From Coleophoma eucalyptorum (taxonomy: Eukaryota > Ascomycota > Leotiomycetes > Helotiales > Dermateaceae), in contig JALRME010000002.1 of the NCBI GenBank assembly GCA_026120035.1, positions 124,001 through 188,000 of the forward strand: a stretch of DNA of 64,000 bases, in the 5' to 3' direction. Within the stretch, counting starts at the first letter, position 1, and each line of letters opens with the position of its first letter. The notes below the pieces were generated by a model, which saw only the letters and a list, made by a program, of their open reading frames with translations, had not been told where the DNA came from and ran no database searches. Below are positions 32,084-43,011 of this stretch, one piece after another. A program made the position numbers and the translations under genes.

Positions 32084-32383
32084 ATGCAGTTCCAAGCTGG
32101 ATGGAGCCAATTAGACTTTCTATCTTTTCTCAAATTATACCCGTGTTTCGGCGCAACGACGCCTCAAGGTTCTCTCGACCTTCTCGAACAAGTCTTTACT
32201 CCGTTTCCCTTCATTTGGCTATACGACATAATCCAAGTTTTTGAAAGGAATCCACAGGATGGATATATGTTGCATTCGATTCTAATGGACCAACGTATTA
32301 CGTATTATAGCTCTAGGGACATCTTAACTCCAGATAAGACTTGCGAAGTGGTTTCCTATTTAGACGGCGCGCTGAGAAGTTAA
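32084..32383 (+). CDS. Possible small protein or gene fragment
   Basis: A frame of 99 residues from an ATG has a protein-like composition: MQFQAGWSQLDFLSFLKLYP, then LLEQVFTPFPFIWLYDIIQV and RITYYSSRDILTPDKTCEVV. Residues are mixed, with helical and strand-like stretches and no low complexity. I recognise no family, and no splice-consistent neighbour extends it. It could be an orphan gene or a relic of a longer one. Confidence 0.3.
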   Translation: MQFQAGWSQLDFLSFLKLYPCFGATTPQGSLDLLEQVFTPFPFIWLYDIIQVFERNPQDGYMLHSILMDQRITYYSSRDILTPDKTCEVVSYLDGALRS

Positions 32384-33584
32384 GCGAGCACGATGCAAGT
32401 CGTCAGCTTTACACGGCCAACACTGACTACCCTGTCAACGCCTTTGGAGAATATCCCTATAGATCATAATGCATGTCATTATTAAGACATGGTTGGACAT
32501 GACGCAAATACAACGTGGAACACTTTGCAGGGCTGGAAGGCTCGATAGATTTCGAGTTGCAACGCCACGCCCACCTTAACTGCTGCAAATCCACTGCTGC
32601 CACAACTTTAAACATCCTTTTAGAGTTACAATGCGACTCGAAGTTTCATGTCTTTCCCTTTAGTAAGGGTGAAACTCAAGGGCCTTGACGGCTCTAGACC
32701 TAGTGCTCCATGCCGGCATTGACATCATTATCCAAGTAGAATTTCTAGCACTTGAGCAGAAATTCCTTAACCTACCAATCATCACACAGCTGGCAGTGAT
32801 GAACCAGATAGAATTTTCAAGTTCGAGCGAGGCAGGCATAGCCTAAAATATGCAGAGACCTGCTGCAGATCAAGTGGCAGATAGTCCAGTGGCGTCGTCG
32901 TAAACTGCACAAAATCAGCCACACCTGACTTTGATGAGAAAGGAAAGTCAGAATAGACATGTTATACTAATACTTGGAAGCATTGGCCAGCCTGTGAAAG
33001 CAGGACCGAGTTTTGGTTTGAAAATTATCTGACGGACGTATAGAGAGCCTCTTTAGGAAGGTATTAGAAAGTATCTATATTTTGATGCCTGGTGTTCAGT
33101 CAGAAGCCTGACGCCCAAGCCAGTTAAGTACACAAAGTTTCGACATATCCAAAATCTAAAATCTGAATGCACTATGGTCATTCTAGAGAAAATATAACGT
33201 ATCTATTTCTTCGCACTCCTCCATGAATTGATATTCAAGGGTGGTTCCACAATGCATGGGAATGCATGGTTCCACAGAATATAATTCCTTCCGCTTTCGT
33301 AAACCAAACCAACAAGGATAGCAGAAGTGTGTCGTGTATTCATGGTTCGATAATCAAGAGTTAGATTTTCTCGTTCCTTTCCATAATTACGAAAAATCTC
33401 ACGAGGTCACCTATTTTCAGCTTTTAAAAGTCTCCGGGGCTCTGAACCGTGCTCGTCCGTGTCATTGTTAATTCGACAATCTTTTCCATCATCTTCAGTT
33501 CCATCGTCCGAATCACACCGAACTTCTCAGCTTCATCAATTATCGTTGTGATTACTATGGAAACGGTATATAACAACTGGAACT

Positions 33585-33599
33585 GGGGGGGGGGGGGGG
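33585..33599. repeat. Homopolymer of 15 G
   Basis: Fifteen consecutive G residues end at 33599, followed by TTACTAAACC. The exact length may carry sequencing error. Confidence 0.9.
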
Positions 33600-33763
33600 T
33601 TACTAAACCATCACTGATGCACCCTGATAAGGATCGAAGGTGTCTGTATAAGCGGAACCCCACCTTTCAAAAACGTAATTTTTGCGACATCGGAATATCC
33701 CCCTCCCCCAGACTTACGCAAACCCACCACTCACTCACTGACCCATACTCTCTCACTGATTAA

Positions 33764-34447
33764 ATGTCCTTCCTGAGAACAGCTCGATTCAGCACCAGAT
33801 TCCTCCCCCGACCAACAAACACATTCACCCAGACAGCCCGAGCAAGCACCGGCGCAAGGACCATGGCTTCAGCATCTGCACCAGCCGAGAAGTTTGAGTG
33901 GATTGTCCTCTTGCCTGACAATGTGGGCGCCTTGAGCAAGAGAATGGAGATTCGACCGTAGGTGATTTCATCATTACATATCAAACCTCCCCCTGTGTCT
34001 TCGTGTGGCTCCAAAGAATTGGGTATCCGTTGCTGACCATTGCACCCGTAGAAAGCACATCGAGGGCTTGAAACCAGCAGCCGAGGCAGGGTTCTGGAAG
34101 ATGGGAGGTTAGAATTGCCAACTCCTTCCACGTGAAATTTTGTAAGTTGACTCTTACTTCTTCACAGGTGCCTATCTCGAGGATATCCCGAAAGAAGGCG
34201 AGGGATTGAAGATCCTTGGCAGCTGTATGGTGGCCGTTGCTTCAACGAAGGAGGAGGTTATTGCTCAGTTGAAGAAGGACATCTATGCTGAGAACGACGT
34301 CTGGGATTTTGAGAAGGTAAGTCTTTTCTGCTCTAATTTATTTCAAGCTATATTCCTTATCGTGGTGAGTACTTGCTAGTCGTTTGCTGACCTAGTCGGG
34401 TCTAGATCCAGATATTCCCTTACAAGTGTGCGTTCAGAAATCCTTAA
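33764..34447 (+). CDS. YciI-like protein, probably mitochondrial
   Basis: Four exons (33764-33957, 34052-34107, 34168-34316, 34406-34447) join in phase to give 146 residues. The N-terminus (MSFLRTARFSTRFLPRPTNT) is rich in Arg, Ser and Thr and lacks acidic residues, as in mitochondrial presequences; a second Met (TGARTMASASAP) could give a cytosolic form. The YCII domain follows at about residue 42: FEWIVLLPDNVGALSKRMEI, then RPKHIEGLKPAAEAGFWKMG, GSCMVAVASTKEEVIAQLKK and DIYAENDVWDFEKIQIFPYK. The conserved His in PKHIEGL matches the family's His. The last exon is only 14 codons. YciI proteins form a ferredoxin-like fold of uncertain activity. It is convergent with the zinc-finger gene. Confidence 0.9.
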
Positions 34448-34961
34448 GACTTCTTACCCTGTGCAGGTGAAAAATGTCAGATTAAAATCACAAATCGTGA
34501 CTTGAGTAAATTCAAATGAAATCATCGTTGGGTTTTGTGATCTATCTACCTATCTGCCATAAACTTATCTGAGCACAAGGCATCAGTCACCGCTTCATGA
34601 ATGGAAACCATCAAAGTACAGGTTTGGTGACCCTCGCATGTACCAAATGATGCAAGAAGTGGCTCAATCTCCCTCGTAAATATTGTCCTGGGTATTCCCA
34701 AAACTCCAGAGTTGATGTGATCCCGTATTCCTTGCTCCAAGCTACCGTTCACCAAAATATGTGAAGAAAGTCAATGCTTTGCACACTCAAATGCTGTAAT
34801 GAACCTAAGCTTTGTTGACAGCCATTCTGTAAAATTGCGCGTCGCTCGTACTCAAACAAACATATCGTGAATTCATTGTGATTCATACTCAAACAATGTC
34901 GTGGAAATGGTGAGATCAAGGATCACTCCCAACTTGCAATAAACGCTTCCACGAGAAGCCT
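34448..34961. other. Convergent intergenic region
   Basis: These 514 bases separate the 3' ends of the YciI and zinc-finger genes. A minus frame at 34546-34755 shows no recognisable feature. Confidence 0.4.
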
Positions 34962-37900
34962 CTACTTGTAGTCTGAGTCTGAGCTGTAATCGTTATCTTC
35001 TGACTTAATGTCTTCATTCTCATCATCTTCACTCTTTTTGGAAGCTCTCTTCTTGCGAGGAGCAGTCGCGCTAGTAGCATAAGCTCTCCTACGCTTAGTT
35101 CCAGAACCGCGGCTGTTATTGTGGGATGCCCAACGACCTTCCATTCCTAGATTGTCATATGAAGCATAAGCATCAATGTCCAAATCAAGATTCTTGACAC
35201 GGGTGATGGGAGGAGTGTTGTGTTCAAGGCTGAAAGAGAGCTCGGACTCGGTTGGTGTTACACAAGCAGGAGTAGAAGGGCGTTCTGCTTCGATTGTGAT
35301 GGATCTGTTGCCTTGTCTAATAACCTTACGTCCTGTCTTTGTCAGGTGGTAGACTGCCTTCTTATCCTCTGAGGTGTCGTCAAGTTTTGCCTTCCTTCTC
35401 CTAGTGCGTCTCTTGGTTCCCTTTTCTGTGGTATTGGATGAAGGTGCTGGTGTTGGAGTTAATGTAGCCACTGTGTTGAAAGGTTCACCTTCATGACGAT
35501 CATATCCATGTGCTTGATCATCTGCGAGCACAGCAGAGATGGCAGAGTGATCTTCAGAGGTCATGTTTCTTGTGTTTGTATTTGCAAATGCTCGTGGTGA
35601 GTGGATAGACGATCGATCTGTATTTGAGGGTAGGTTAGGGTTCTTGTTTAACTGATATGGGTTTGCAGATTGATTCGGAGGCCCAAGGAAATAGGATGTG
35701 AGAGACTCGAAGGAATAAAGGGTTTGTTGTTGAGGTGGGAATGGATGTGGGAATCGTTCGGCGTCCGTTTTAGAGTCCCTGGTCAATGCAATTGAGGGTG
35801 AGAATAAGCCGGCTCGTGGTGCACTTCTTTGTTGTGAAGCTGAAGGCTGTCGTGACTGTTTACATTGCGATTCAGCAAACCAGGTCGGGAAAACAAAGAA
35901 AAGAAACAAAAAATATACCTCTTCTAGTTTTGTTTCTATCTCACGTCGCTCCGCCTGCAACATCGCATTATCCAACCAATTTGACCCATATTCTCGAGAA
36001 GAGTGGGAGCTATGCTCTACAGGAACATTGAAAAATTGATCTTGATCGAATCCCTTTGGCTTATTCCGACGCCTTGTTCTCCTTGTAGGTCTGATATCTA
36101 GATATATTTTTATGTCAGCCTACGGCATTATAAATATTCTCATCCCAAAACGAACTTGGACAGAACTGGGACGAGAACTACTGAATAATCTGTAATATCT
36201 TAATTATGTAGAGTGGTGTGAGAAAGAATATTGAAAAGAATGATATATCTGTCGAATGGGGAGAACTTGGAGCAGGAAGATCAGCACTCACCTATGGCTG
36301 GCTCCATAGGTTGGCCTGAAGCCTCTGCGGCACGAACCTGAGCGAATATTTGACGGATGGTTTCAGGTGAGCGCTGGAGTCGTACTGATCTAGAGTGGCG
36401 TATGATGTGCTCATCTCCATCATGGTGCGTTGCCTAGCATGGTATTAGCAACCATAATCCTTCAGTTCGTTTGGCTGATGAGTGTAGACACTTCTGAATC
36501 ACTGAGGCATTTTCGAAGATTAAATTTCAATATGAAAAACTGTGGTCCTGTGTTTGTGACTGAGTGAAAAAAAACCGAGAATAACGGAAGCACTTTTCGT
36601 GATGTGTTTATGAATAAACACCCCAGTGTGCTTGTGGTGGAGGGAGAACTTCACAATCACGGAAACACTTTCCGTGATCAGCAAAGTTTCATGAATAACC
36701 ACCCAAGAATCACCGAGCCACTTTTCGTGATCAGAAGTCGATAGGAATAACCACGTACCTTATGCTCTTCTAAATCTTTCTGAGAACAGAATTTCCGCTT
36801 GCAATTCCCAACACCGCAATTCAGCTCCGGCTCAAATTCCTCGTCCCCAGACAAGTAACTTTCCGGCAAGTTCTTGCGTTTCTTCTCTGTCTTTTCTGAA
36901 GGGTAAATACCGCCATCCTGGACAAATTGAGGAGCTTTTCGCTCATGGTAGTGCTGTAAAATTGTTAGCAAAGAGCCATGGATTACCATTCCTCTGATGA
37001 CTTACAAGATAGTGACCGAATAGTGGCTCGTTATCGGGAAAATAGCAGTTGCAGTTTTGTACTGCGCAGCGCCATATTAAATGAGTACCGGCCAGATGTC
37101 TGCAGAGCTGTGCGAGTGAGACATAGGAGTTTATGCACTTCTCGCACTCGAACAGCTGCTTGTCCTTGTTCTTGCCAGGCTTGGGCAAACAATTAATCCT
37201 AGTTGCGTTATCGGCACTACAGGTCCTCGGGCCAATTTGAGAAATGCAAGATTCAATTGGCAAAGTAGTTGAAGATGCAAACGCATCCATGGAAGTTTGG
37301 GCAGCAGCCTGAGCTTGAGCCAGTCGGCTCCTCGGAGGTGGAGTCGGGACACTGTAAAGCTCTTCCTGGAGCTCTCTCTCCCTATGGGTTTCCTCTTCTT
37401 TCTTCAACATTCTCCCAGAATCTCCGGGTGGAGGACACTCCCGGGCAGGAGTCACAAATATGGGCATCTCTGCTCCCAGGAACGGATTTTCCGTGATTTT
37501 ACGTAGCACAGATTGCCTATGCTGAGTGGTCCTAAAGATGGAGGAGAAAGTTCTGCCAGAGGCAGACCGAGGTGGTACTACTTTCTGTGTATCTTTAGGG
37601 AAGAGAGGTTGGCGTGCACTTGCATTTTGTTGATACCTGATGTTCAAAGCCCTGAAGCTAGGAATATCTTCAGATAGTTGGTATTCAGTATCTGCATCAT
37701 CCTCTTGTTCCAGTTGCATACTGCGAGCCCCTCTTACTCCTGCCAAGCACTCTTGATAGGCCATTGAGTTACTAGACTTCTGTCTTCTTCGATTGCTCAA
37801 AGCGTTCCCGTCACTGGGTTGTGGTATGGCATTTGTTCCAGATAGAGAAAAGCTCCGTCTGTCAAACCCCGGATGTGAGTGAGTTATGTGAGCTGCCAGA

Positions 37901-39387
37901 GAGCCGGGCCGATCAAAGAATCGTTTGCAGCCAAGTGCTGGACAAAAGAACATACCATCTTCATCCGACTCTGTGCTAGGATGAGCTACTCTCTGATGGT
38001 TTTTAAGGGCACCCTCTCTGTCAAATGACCTCGTGCAAAATAAGACATCGCACCGGAATCGTAAACTTGGCGCGGCAGGTTTTGGTACAGGATGGAGGGC
38101 TGTCATATGAAGGGTGAGACCAATAGATCGCTCGAAAGACTGTCCACAAACAGTACATTTATGCGGAAATCTTTTCTCTGCATGGTCGCTTGGATTGAAA
38201 TCTGGATGTGCAGTCTCATAATGCTTCCTGAGACCTCCAGGCACTTTCGTTGTCTTTCTACAATTAGGAAACTTGCAAGTGAAAAGAGTTGCTAGGGCCT
38301 GAGTATTCCATGGATTGGGGATATTGTTAGAGTGTGCTTGAGTGTGATGGATCGAGGCGGCACTCTTCGTGTTAAATGTCTCAGCGCAGTCTTCCACTTG
38401 GCATCTGATCGGGCGTCCTGATTCAGCATCTCTTCTATATTCAGGATGGGATCTCCCCAGATGATTTCCTAAGCCGCTGGAAGTTGTGAATGATCTGCCA
38501 CAATCTGGTAATGTGCATTTATACGGCAAGTCAGGCGGTGTTGGTTGTGCAAATGGACGCGGCTCATCTGGGTGCATTGCTGAATGGTGGATATTCAACC
38601 CGATCTTGTCCTTAAATCTCCTGGGGCATTTTCCGACTTGGCAAGCATACTTAAATTCTGGGTTGTCAGCTCTGCGGTGCCGTTTCTGTTGTCGAAAAGA
38701 ACCTAGCATTCCTTGAGCAGGTTCTTCGGAACTCAGCGGCTCTGCATAATTTTGCTCTTCATCATCTTGTTCTTCATAGCCTTGTTCTTCGTCATCTTGC
38801 TCTTCATCACCTTGCCCTTGACCTTGCTCAAAGCCGAACTGCTGTTGGCCAGGATTCCTGGGACTTGAAGAGGCTAATAGGGCGGATTGATAAGAGTCAC
38901 TCAGGGCAGAATTGTTATTTGATTTAGAATCGTAGGCGCTAGTCATCTCTGGTGGTTCCTGGAGGAATTGCTCTCTATACAACTGGCCTTGACGAAACCG
39001 CCCTTGAGGGATTTGCTCTCGAATCTCACCGTCTTGATGGATTAGCTCTTGGAATGCGCCGTCATTTTTGGCTACCGGGGGGTGCGAGTGAGGGAATGAT
39101 ACGGAACTGTATGGACGTCTCCCGATAAAGTTGCTCTTCGTAACGGAAACATTGGCGTCATCCATATCAGATTCAGTCTTGACGTTCTCCCATAATGGAT
39201 CCAACTCGTCCTGATCAGCATTACCATCAGAAGCAGCTTCATATCGAAAAACATTCCTGGTAAATGGATGAGCCTTATCGTCATTATGTGCCTGTAGCAG
39301 GTGGTTCGCCAGGATGGTTGTACTTGTGAAATAAGCTTCGCAATGCTCAATTGGACACTCTAGCATGTTATTTGGATCCTGTTTCAT
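34962..39387 (-). CDS. Large C2H2 zinc-finger protein
   Basis: Five exons (39387-37006, 36953-36759, 36433-36292, 36097-35919, 35855-34962) join in phase to 1263 residues. I count eleven C2H2 fingers. One is at the N-terminus (CPIEHCEAYF..H..H), and seven lie between about residues 245 and 520 (for example CTLPDCGRSF and CTVCGQSFERSIGLTLH). Three are near 745-860 (CEKCINSY, CAVQNCNCYF, CGVGNCKRKFCSQKDLEEH). Two introns interrupt fingers: splicing restores GHYLHYH and EHKATHH, giving the missing histidines. This strongly supports the joins. Between the fingers is an acidic repeat (QDDEEQGYEEQDDEEQ). The C-terminal third is Ser/Thr-rich with a basic RRTRRRKAK and an acidic tail. It is probably a nuclear DNA-binding regulator; its targets are unknown. 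Intron 2 (36434-36758) carries hairpin repeats. Confidence 0.85.
36582..36757 (-). repeat. Three hairpin-bearing repeat units inside an intron
   Basis: Within intron 2 of the zinc-finger gene, three diverged copies of a unit can be aligned. Each has a 21-base inverted repeat: 36582-36602 and 36710-36730 are imperfect, and 36657-36677 is perfect, with arms TCACGGAAA and TTTCCGTGA around CAC. Each is followed 10-15 bases later by an ATGAATAAMCACC-like block. The intron is 325 bases, several times longer than most here. Confidence 0.85.
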
Positions 39388-40768
39388 GTTTACCTCTGCT
39401 TTCAGTCTTGATATTAAGTAGTATGGATCGGGTTATTTTCGTGCTTCATGATGGGAAAGACCGAGGGATGTACGGAAGGAAGTATCTCATCCAGCTACAG
39501 GAACTCTGTTCGTTAGACCTTGTAATGCTTAGTAGCGGCTTCGTTGATGGATGATAAGTGACCTTTATCTTTAGTAGCTAAAAGATTTGCAGCAGTGGCG
39601 CTCTGTAAGGCGGACTCCAATACTCTTCATACAAGACCCTCTTGTAATGATGAGAAGTCAATGGCGTGAGTAGTGGAATTTTTGTACTTTGGAGGTTTGA
39701 AAAGAATGCAGAAGTTGCAAGGCAGTCTCTAACGCTCATCTAATGCGCTCGTACCTTGCAATTTTTGGAGGTGAATTCTGATGTTATAGGTAGTGTTGCT
39801 GATTTTGGCACTTGCGTTGGCGGTTATTGAAAGTGAAACTGTCGAGCAACGGATGGATAACTTTCAACGACCTGTTGAACAAGTTCTAAGGTAGCCAGTA
39901 AAACTTCATAACAAGGGACAATATGTGGCTGATATACTTAATATGTACATTTCACGAAGTTGCGGACTCTAGTGCTGCTTGTTGAAGTTGAATGAGTCCA
40001 GCGTTGAAGTGATGGATCTGAGAGGGGAAGTTTGGCGAGGGAAGATCTTGAACGTAGAGTGCTGACTTAAAGTTGGATGGCTACCTGTTTTCAGTTGTGT
40101 GCTTCTTCTCCAACTCTACCTCGAGGTCTGAGGTCTCCGCGCACAACCAGCTTTAAGATTGATGCCCTGAAATTAACGAGTCCATGGCATTTATTGATAG
40201 TTTTAATCATTAGCTAAAAGGACATAATTCAATTCACCGTGTACTCTCTTGCTTACAATAAATCATGAAGTATGTTTAATGGAAAATGGACTGTCCGTCA
40301 ATTGCTACTTCGCTCATTAACAGGATTCCACTCTGATCACGGGAAACTCTTCGAGACCGCTGGAACTTGCAGAAACTCTTCTCTATTCGTAGCTTGATAG
40401 AAGCAATAGAGAAAACCGTACGTTTCTAATGTAAACGCGGTTATCGTTCTGAAACCATATTCAGCTCATGCTTCACTACCGAAATAGAGATTGCGAATTT
40501 AACAAGATGAGATGCTTGAGGGTGCTATGAAGATGGCAGTAATGCGGATAATTCTAGTCGGGAATGAAAGTGAAGGAGGTACTACCAGGAGTCGGCCAAC
40601 GAGCTTTGACAAACATAAGAGAAAGATGTAAAAAATATTTGTTAGACTGTATCCTAGATATGCATAATTCCTGGCGCCATATGATTCCATGACTGATGCG
40701 AACCCCATGCCTAAATACGCCATTACCAACGCCAATATGCAGCCCAATATATTAATATGCACACTTGA
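39388..40768. other. 1.4 kb, zinc-finger promoter and ENT 3' flank
   Basis: Both flanking genes are on the minus strand, so this is the promoter of the zinc-finger gene and the terminator side of the nucleoside transporter. The frame at 40499-40762 has a hydrophobic stretch but no family match. I see no element I can name. Confidence 0.4.
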
Positions 40769-42225
40769 TCAGCCCAGGCTAGAAACCGCAAAGCTCAACA
40801 AACTTCCGGCAGTGAGACCAGCAACAAGATTTATGGCCATGAAACCTCCAGCAGCTTCTCGCTCAGAATCGTCCACCCACTCGCCTGCCGCCATCATACA
40901 CGAACTTCCGAGGAAACCGTTAGTGATACCAAAGGAAAGCTGAACGATGACGAGGTAGAAAAGGTCACTGTTAATGGCTGCTCCGTTTCCGTGAATGTTG
41001 CACAAAAAATACAGAGGCAGATGCCCAATTCTTAGCACTGAAATCATGAAAAGTATAGCAGGTCGTTGCCGAAGGTTTGTAGCAGGGTGAAGAGTAAGGA
41101 GGCGGCCACTAAGGTCACCGATATTCCAGAAGAGAAACCCAAGGGGAATGAAGGTGGCCGGTTGAAGCAGTCGAGTCGCTTCATCGCTTGGGACAACCGA
41201 TACCACTTTCCCAGTAAAGACGGGGAAGAACATTGTCACTGTAAAACACAGAAACACTGCCGCAGCCAACCAATGAAGCTTCTTGTAGAGGGTGTGCATA
41301 CTGACGACCTTTCTCATAGCTCGCTCGGCTTCTTCGATGCTAGTCATGGATGTCATCATCTGGCTCTCGATAATGCGGTTGTGCTTTCGAATTAGTGGCA
41401 GAACAGCAACCAGGGTAGCCGCACTAATAACCATTGCTGTAAGAAAGTATACGAAAGCAGAAGTGGAGGTATCTTCTCCTGGATTTCCTGCGTCGTCTGG
41501 TCCGTTATCTGACCAATTATCTTGCTTAGGAATAGCCAGTACAGAGACAATTTGAGCAACAGATGGAAGGACACCGGCGATTCCCTGCCCTGTCATAATT
41601 GCCTGAATGTATTCTGGACGTCCGAAACTCGAGGCAAATGCAAATGCCCCATTTTGGCAAAGACCAGTTGCTACTGACGTGGCAAACACCATAATCAAGA
41701 TAAATGCAAGATAGCCACCAGCAGAGACCCCACGAAAGTAGGTCGTTGAGATGGAGAGGAGTGTAAATACGACTATATTAAGTGCGAGAGCTGAGATGAT
41801 CCGTTTTGGGTATGAAGCCTTTGCCTGTAGATTTCCTAGCACCAACATCGACCCAAGATTCGTGATCGTTCCGACGGAGATGATGGCAGACTGGAAGCTT
41901 GACAAGATGTGCTCGTCGCTCACAAATCGACTCTGAAAGTAAGGTGCAGCTGCTAAAAACATGTTCCTAAAGTAGATATTAGAGATTGTAGAGCAAAACT
42001 GCAAAGAACTTACCAAGCCCAAAGCATGGCTACACCTAACATCATGAAGATGCTATATTCGAGCCAAGAGAACAACTCCCCTGGCTTGCCATCATCGTGT
42101 ACTCCATGCCCATCTTCTTCAGGGTCTGCAGCGCTTCCTGCAGGCACGAGAGGCTCGTAGTCTTCTCCGTCAGATTTCCTGAAGAGAATAGCTTTAACTC
42201 TTTCGAGGGCTGTCCGTGAGTCCAT
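40769..42225 (-). CDS. Equilibrative nucleoside transporter (ENT/Fun26 type)
   Basis: This is an SLC29-type facilitator for nucleosides, which in yeast (Fun26) acts at the vacuole. Exons 42225-42014 and 41966-40769 join across a 46-base intron to give 469 residues; splicing restores LWAWNMFLAAAPYF, a family hallmark in the first helix. About eleven membrane helices can be traced. The conserved GLCQNGAFAFASSFG (helix 4) and YIQAIMTGQGIAGVLPSVAQ (helix 5) segments and a hydrophilic loop between helices 6 and 7 (KHNRIIESQMMTSMTSIEEA) fit the family. LGFLFWNIGDLSGRLLTLHP (helix 8) and FLGSSCMMAAGEWVDDSERE near the end are also typical. The N-terminal tail is acidic and has no signal peptide. Vacuolar location is inference. 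Confidence 0.93.
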
Positions 42226-43011
42226 CTTTGAGGCTCGACGATGCGCGCCCTGCCGCTTTCGCCTGTCTTGAGGCGCAGTATAGTGCTAGGAATCAAAATA
42301 CAGGATCATGAGAGACTAGCAGAGGTGTGTCCGCTTTCGATGTCCCCTGTGCGACGTGTTGAAATCCCAAAAGTACCTGATGGTGATTGAGGATATCCAG
42401 ACGTCGTCCTGGGCGATAAGCTTAATCTTAGCGCATGTCACTAGAGTGCCACTACTGATCGGAATCATGTGACCATAACCTGAGACCTGTTCACCTTCAT
42501 TGCCCTCGTGCAGGGGTTCTGCCCCCTACATACTGGGCCGCATTCTCTCATACAAATTTTGGTGTAAAGAAGTGACCGCGTAACATGACTGAAATGTAAT
42601 GCGCATGCATAATGACTTGCATCATAACAGACATGCAACAAATCCAAAGTGGTTCCATTGAAGAAATTGTGTTCATTTTCGAGTTCACTCATTGGGCTCG
42701 AACATGGACAATGTCTCGGACTTGAGCCAAAAGTCTTAGTCGGTCTCTGCACTAAAAAAATCACAGTATCAACGAAGCCATAAAATGAGGCTCTGAAATA
42801 TCTTGCAGGACACAAATCTCTTAACTCTATGTAAGCCACTAACTCCTTGTGCGCCAATTCTGCCTTGGCCCAATGCCTTTGCGCCATGTACCAATGCAGC
42901 TATAAATGCAAGAAAACGCGCCGCCCCGTATGTGGAACTCCGAGGTCACATCTACATCTCTATGCCTTGTGTATACATGCAAGCTCCACTTTCTTGAAAC
43001 TACAATGTCAT
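42226..43011. other. Intergenic, ENT promoter and haspin 3' flank
   Basis: These 786 bases separate two minus-strand genes. Minus frames at 42465-42887 and nearby are in low-content sequence without domains. A TCACATG-type motif lies near 42464-42475, on the far side of the ENT start. Confidence 0.4.

Larger units (their letters stand above)
31757..33763. other. 2 kb divergent region, mostly non-coding
   Basis: It separates the repeat-precursor gene (minus) from the YciI gene (plus). The only protein-like frame is the 99-codon one at 32084-32383. From 32400 to 33400 I see no gene, repeat family or RNA. A run of 15 G lies at 33585-33599, about 165 bases before the YciI start. Confidence 0.4.

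Noticed and set aside
30000..34400. RiPP (dikaritin-type) gene cluster around the repeat precursor
   Set aside because: No UstYa/DUF3328, tyrosinase, methyltransferase or transporter gene lies nearby, and the repeat unit has no Tyr or Cys to modify.
42465..42887. 140-codon minus frame between ENT and haspin
   Set aside because: No recognisable domain or splice-linked exon, and composition typical of intergenic sequence.
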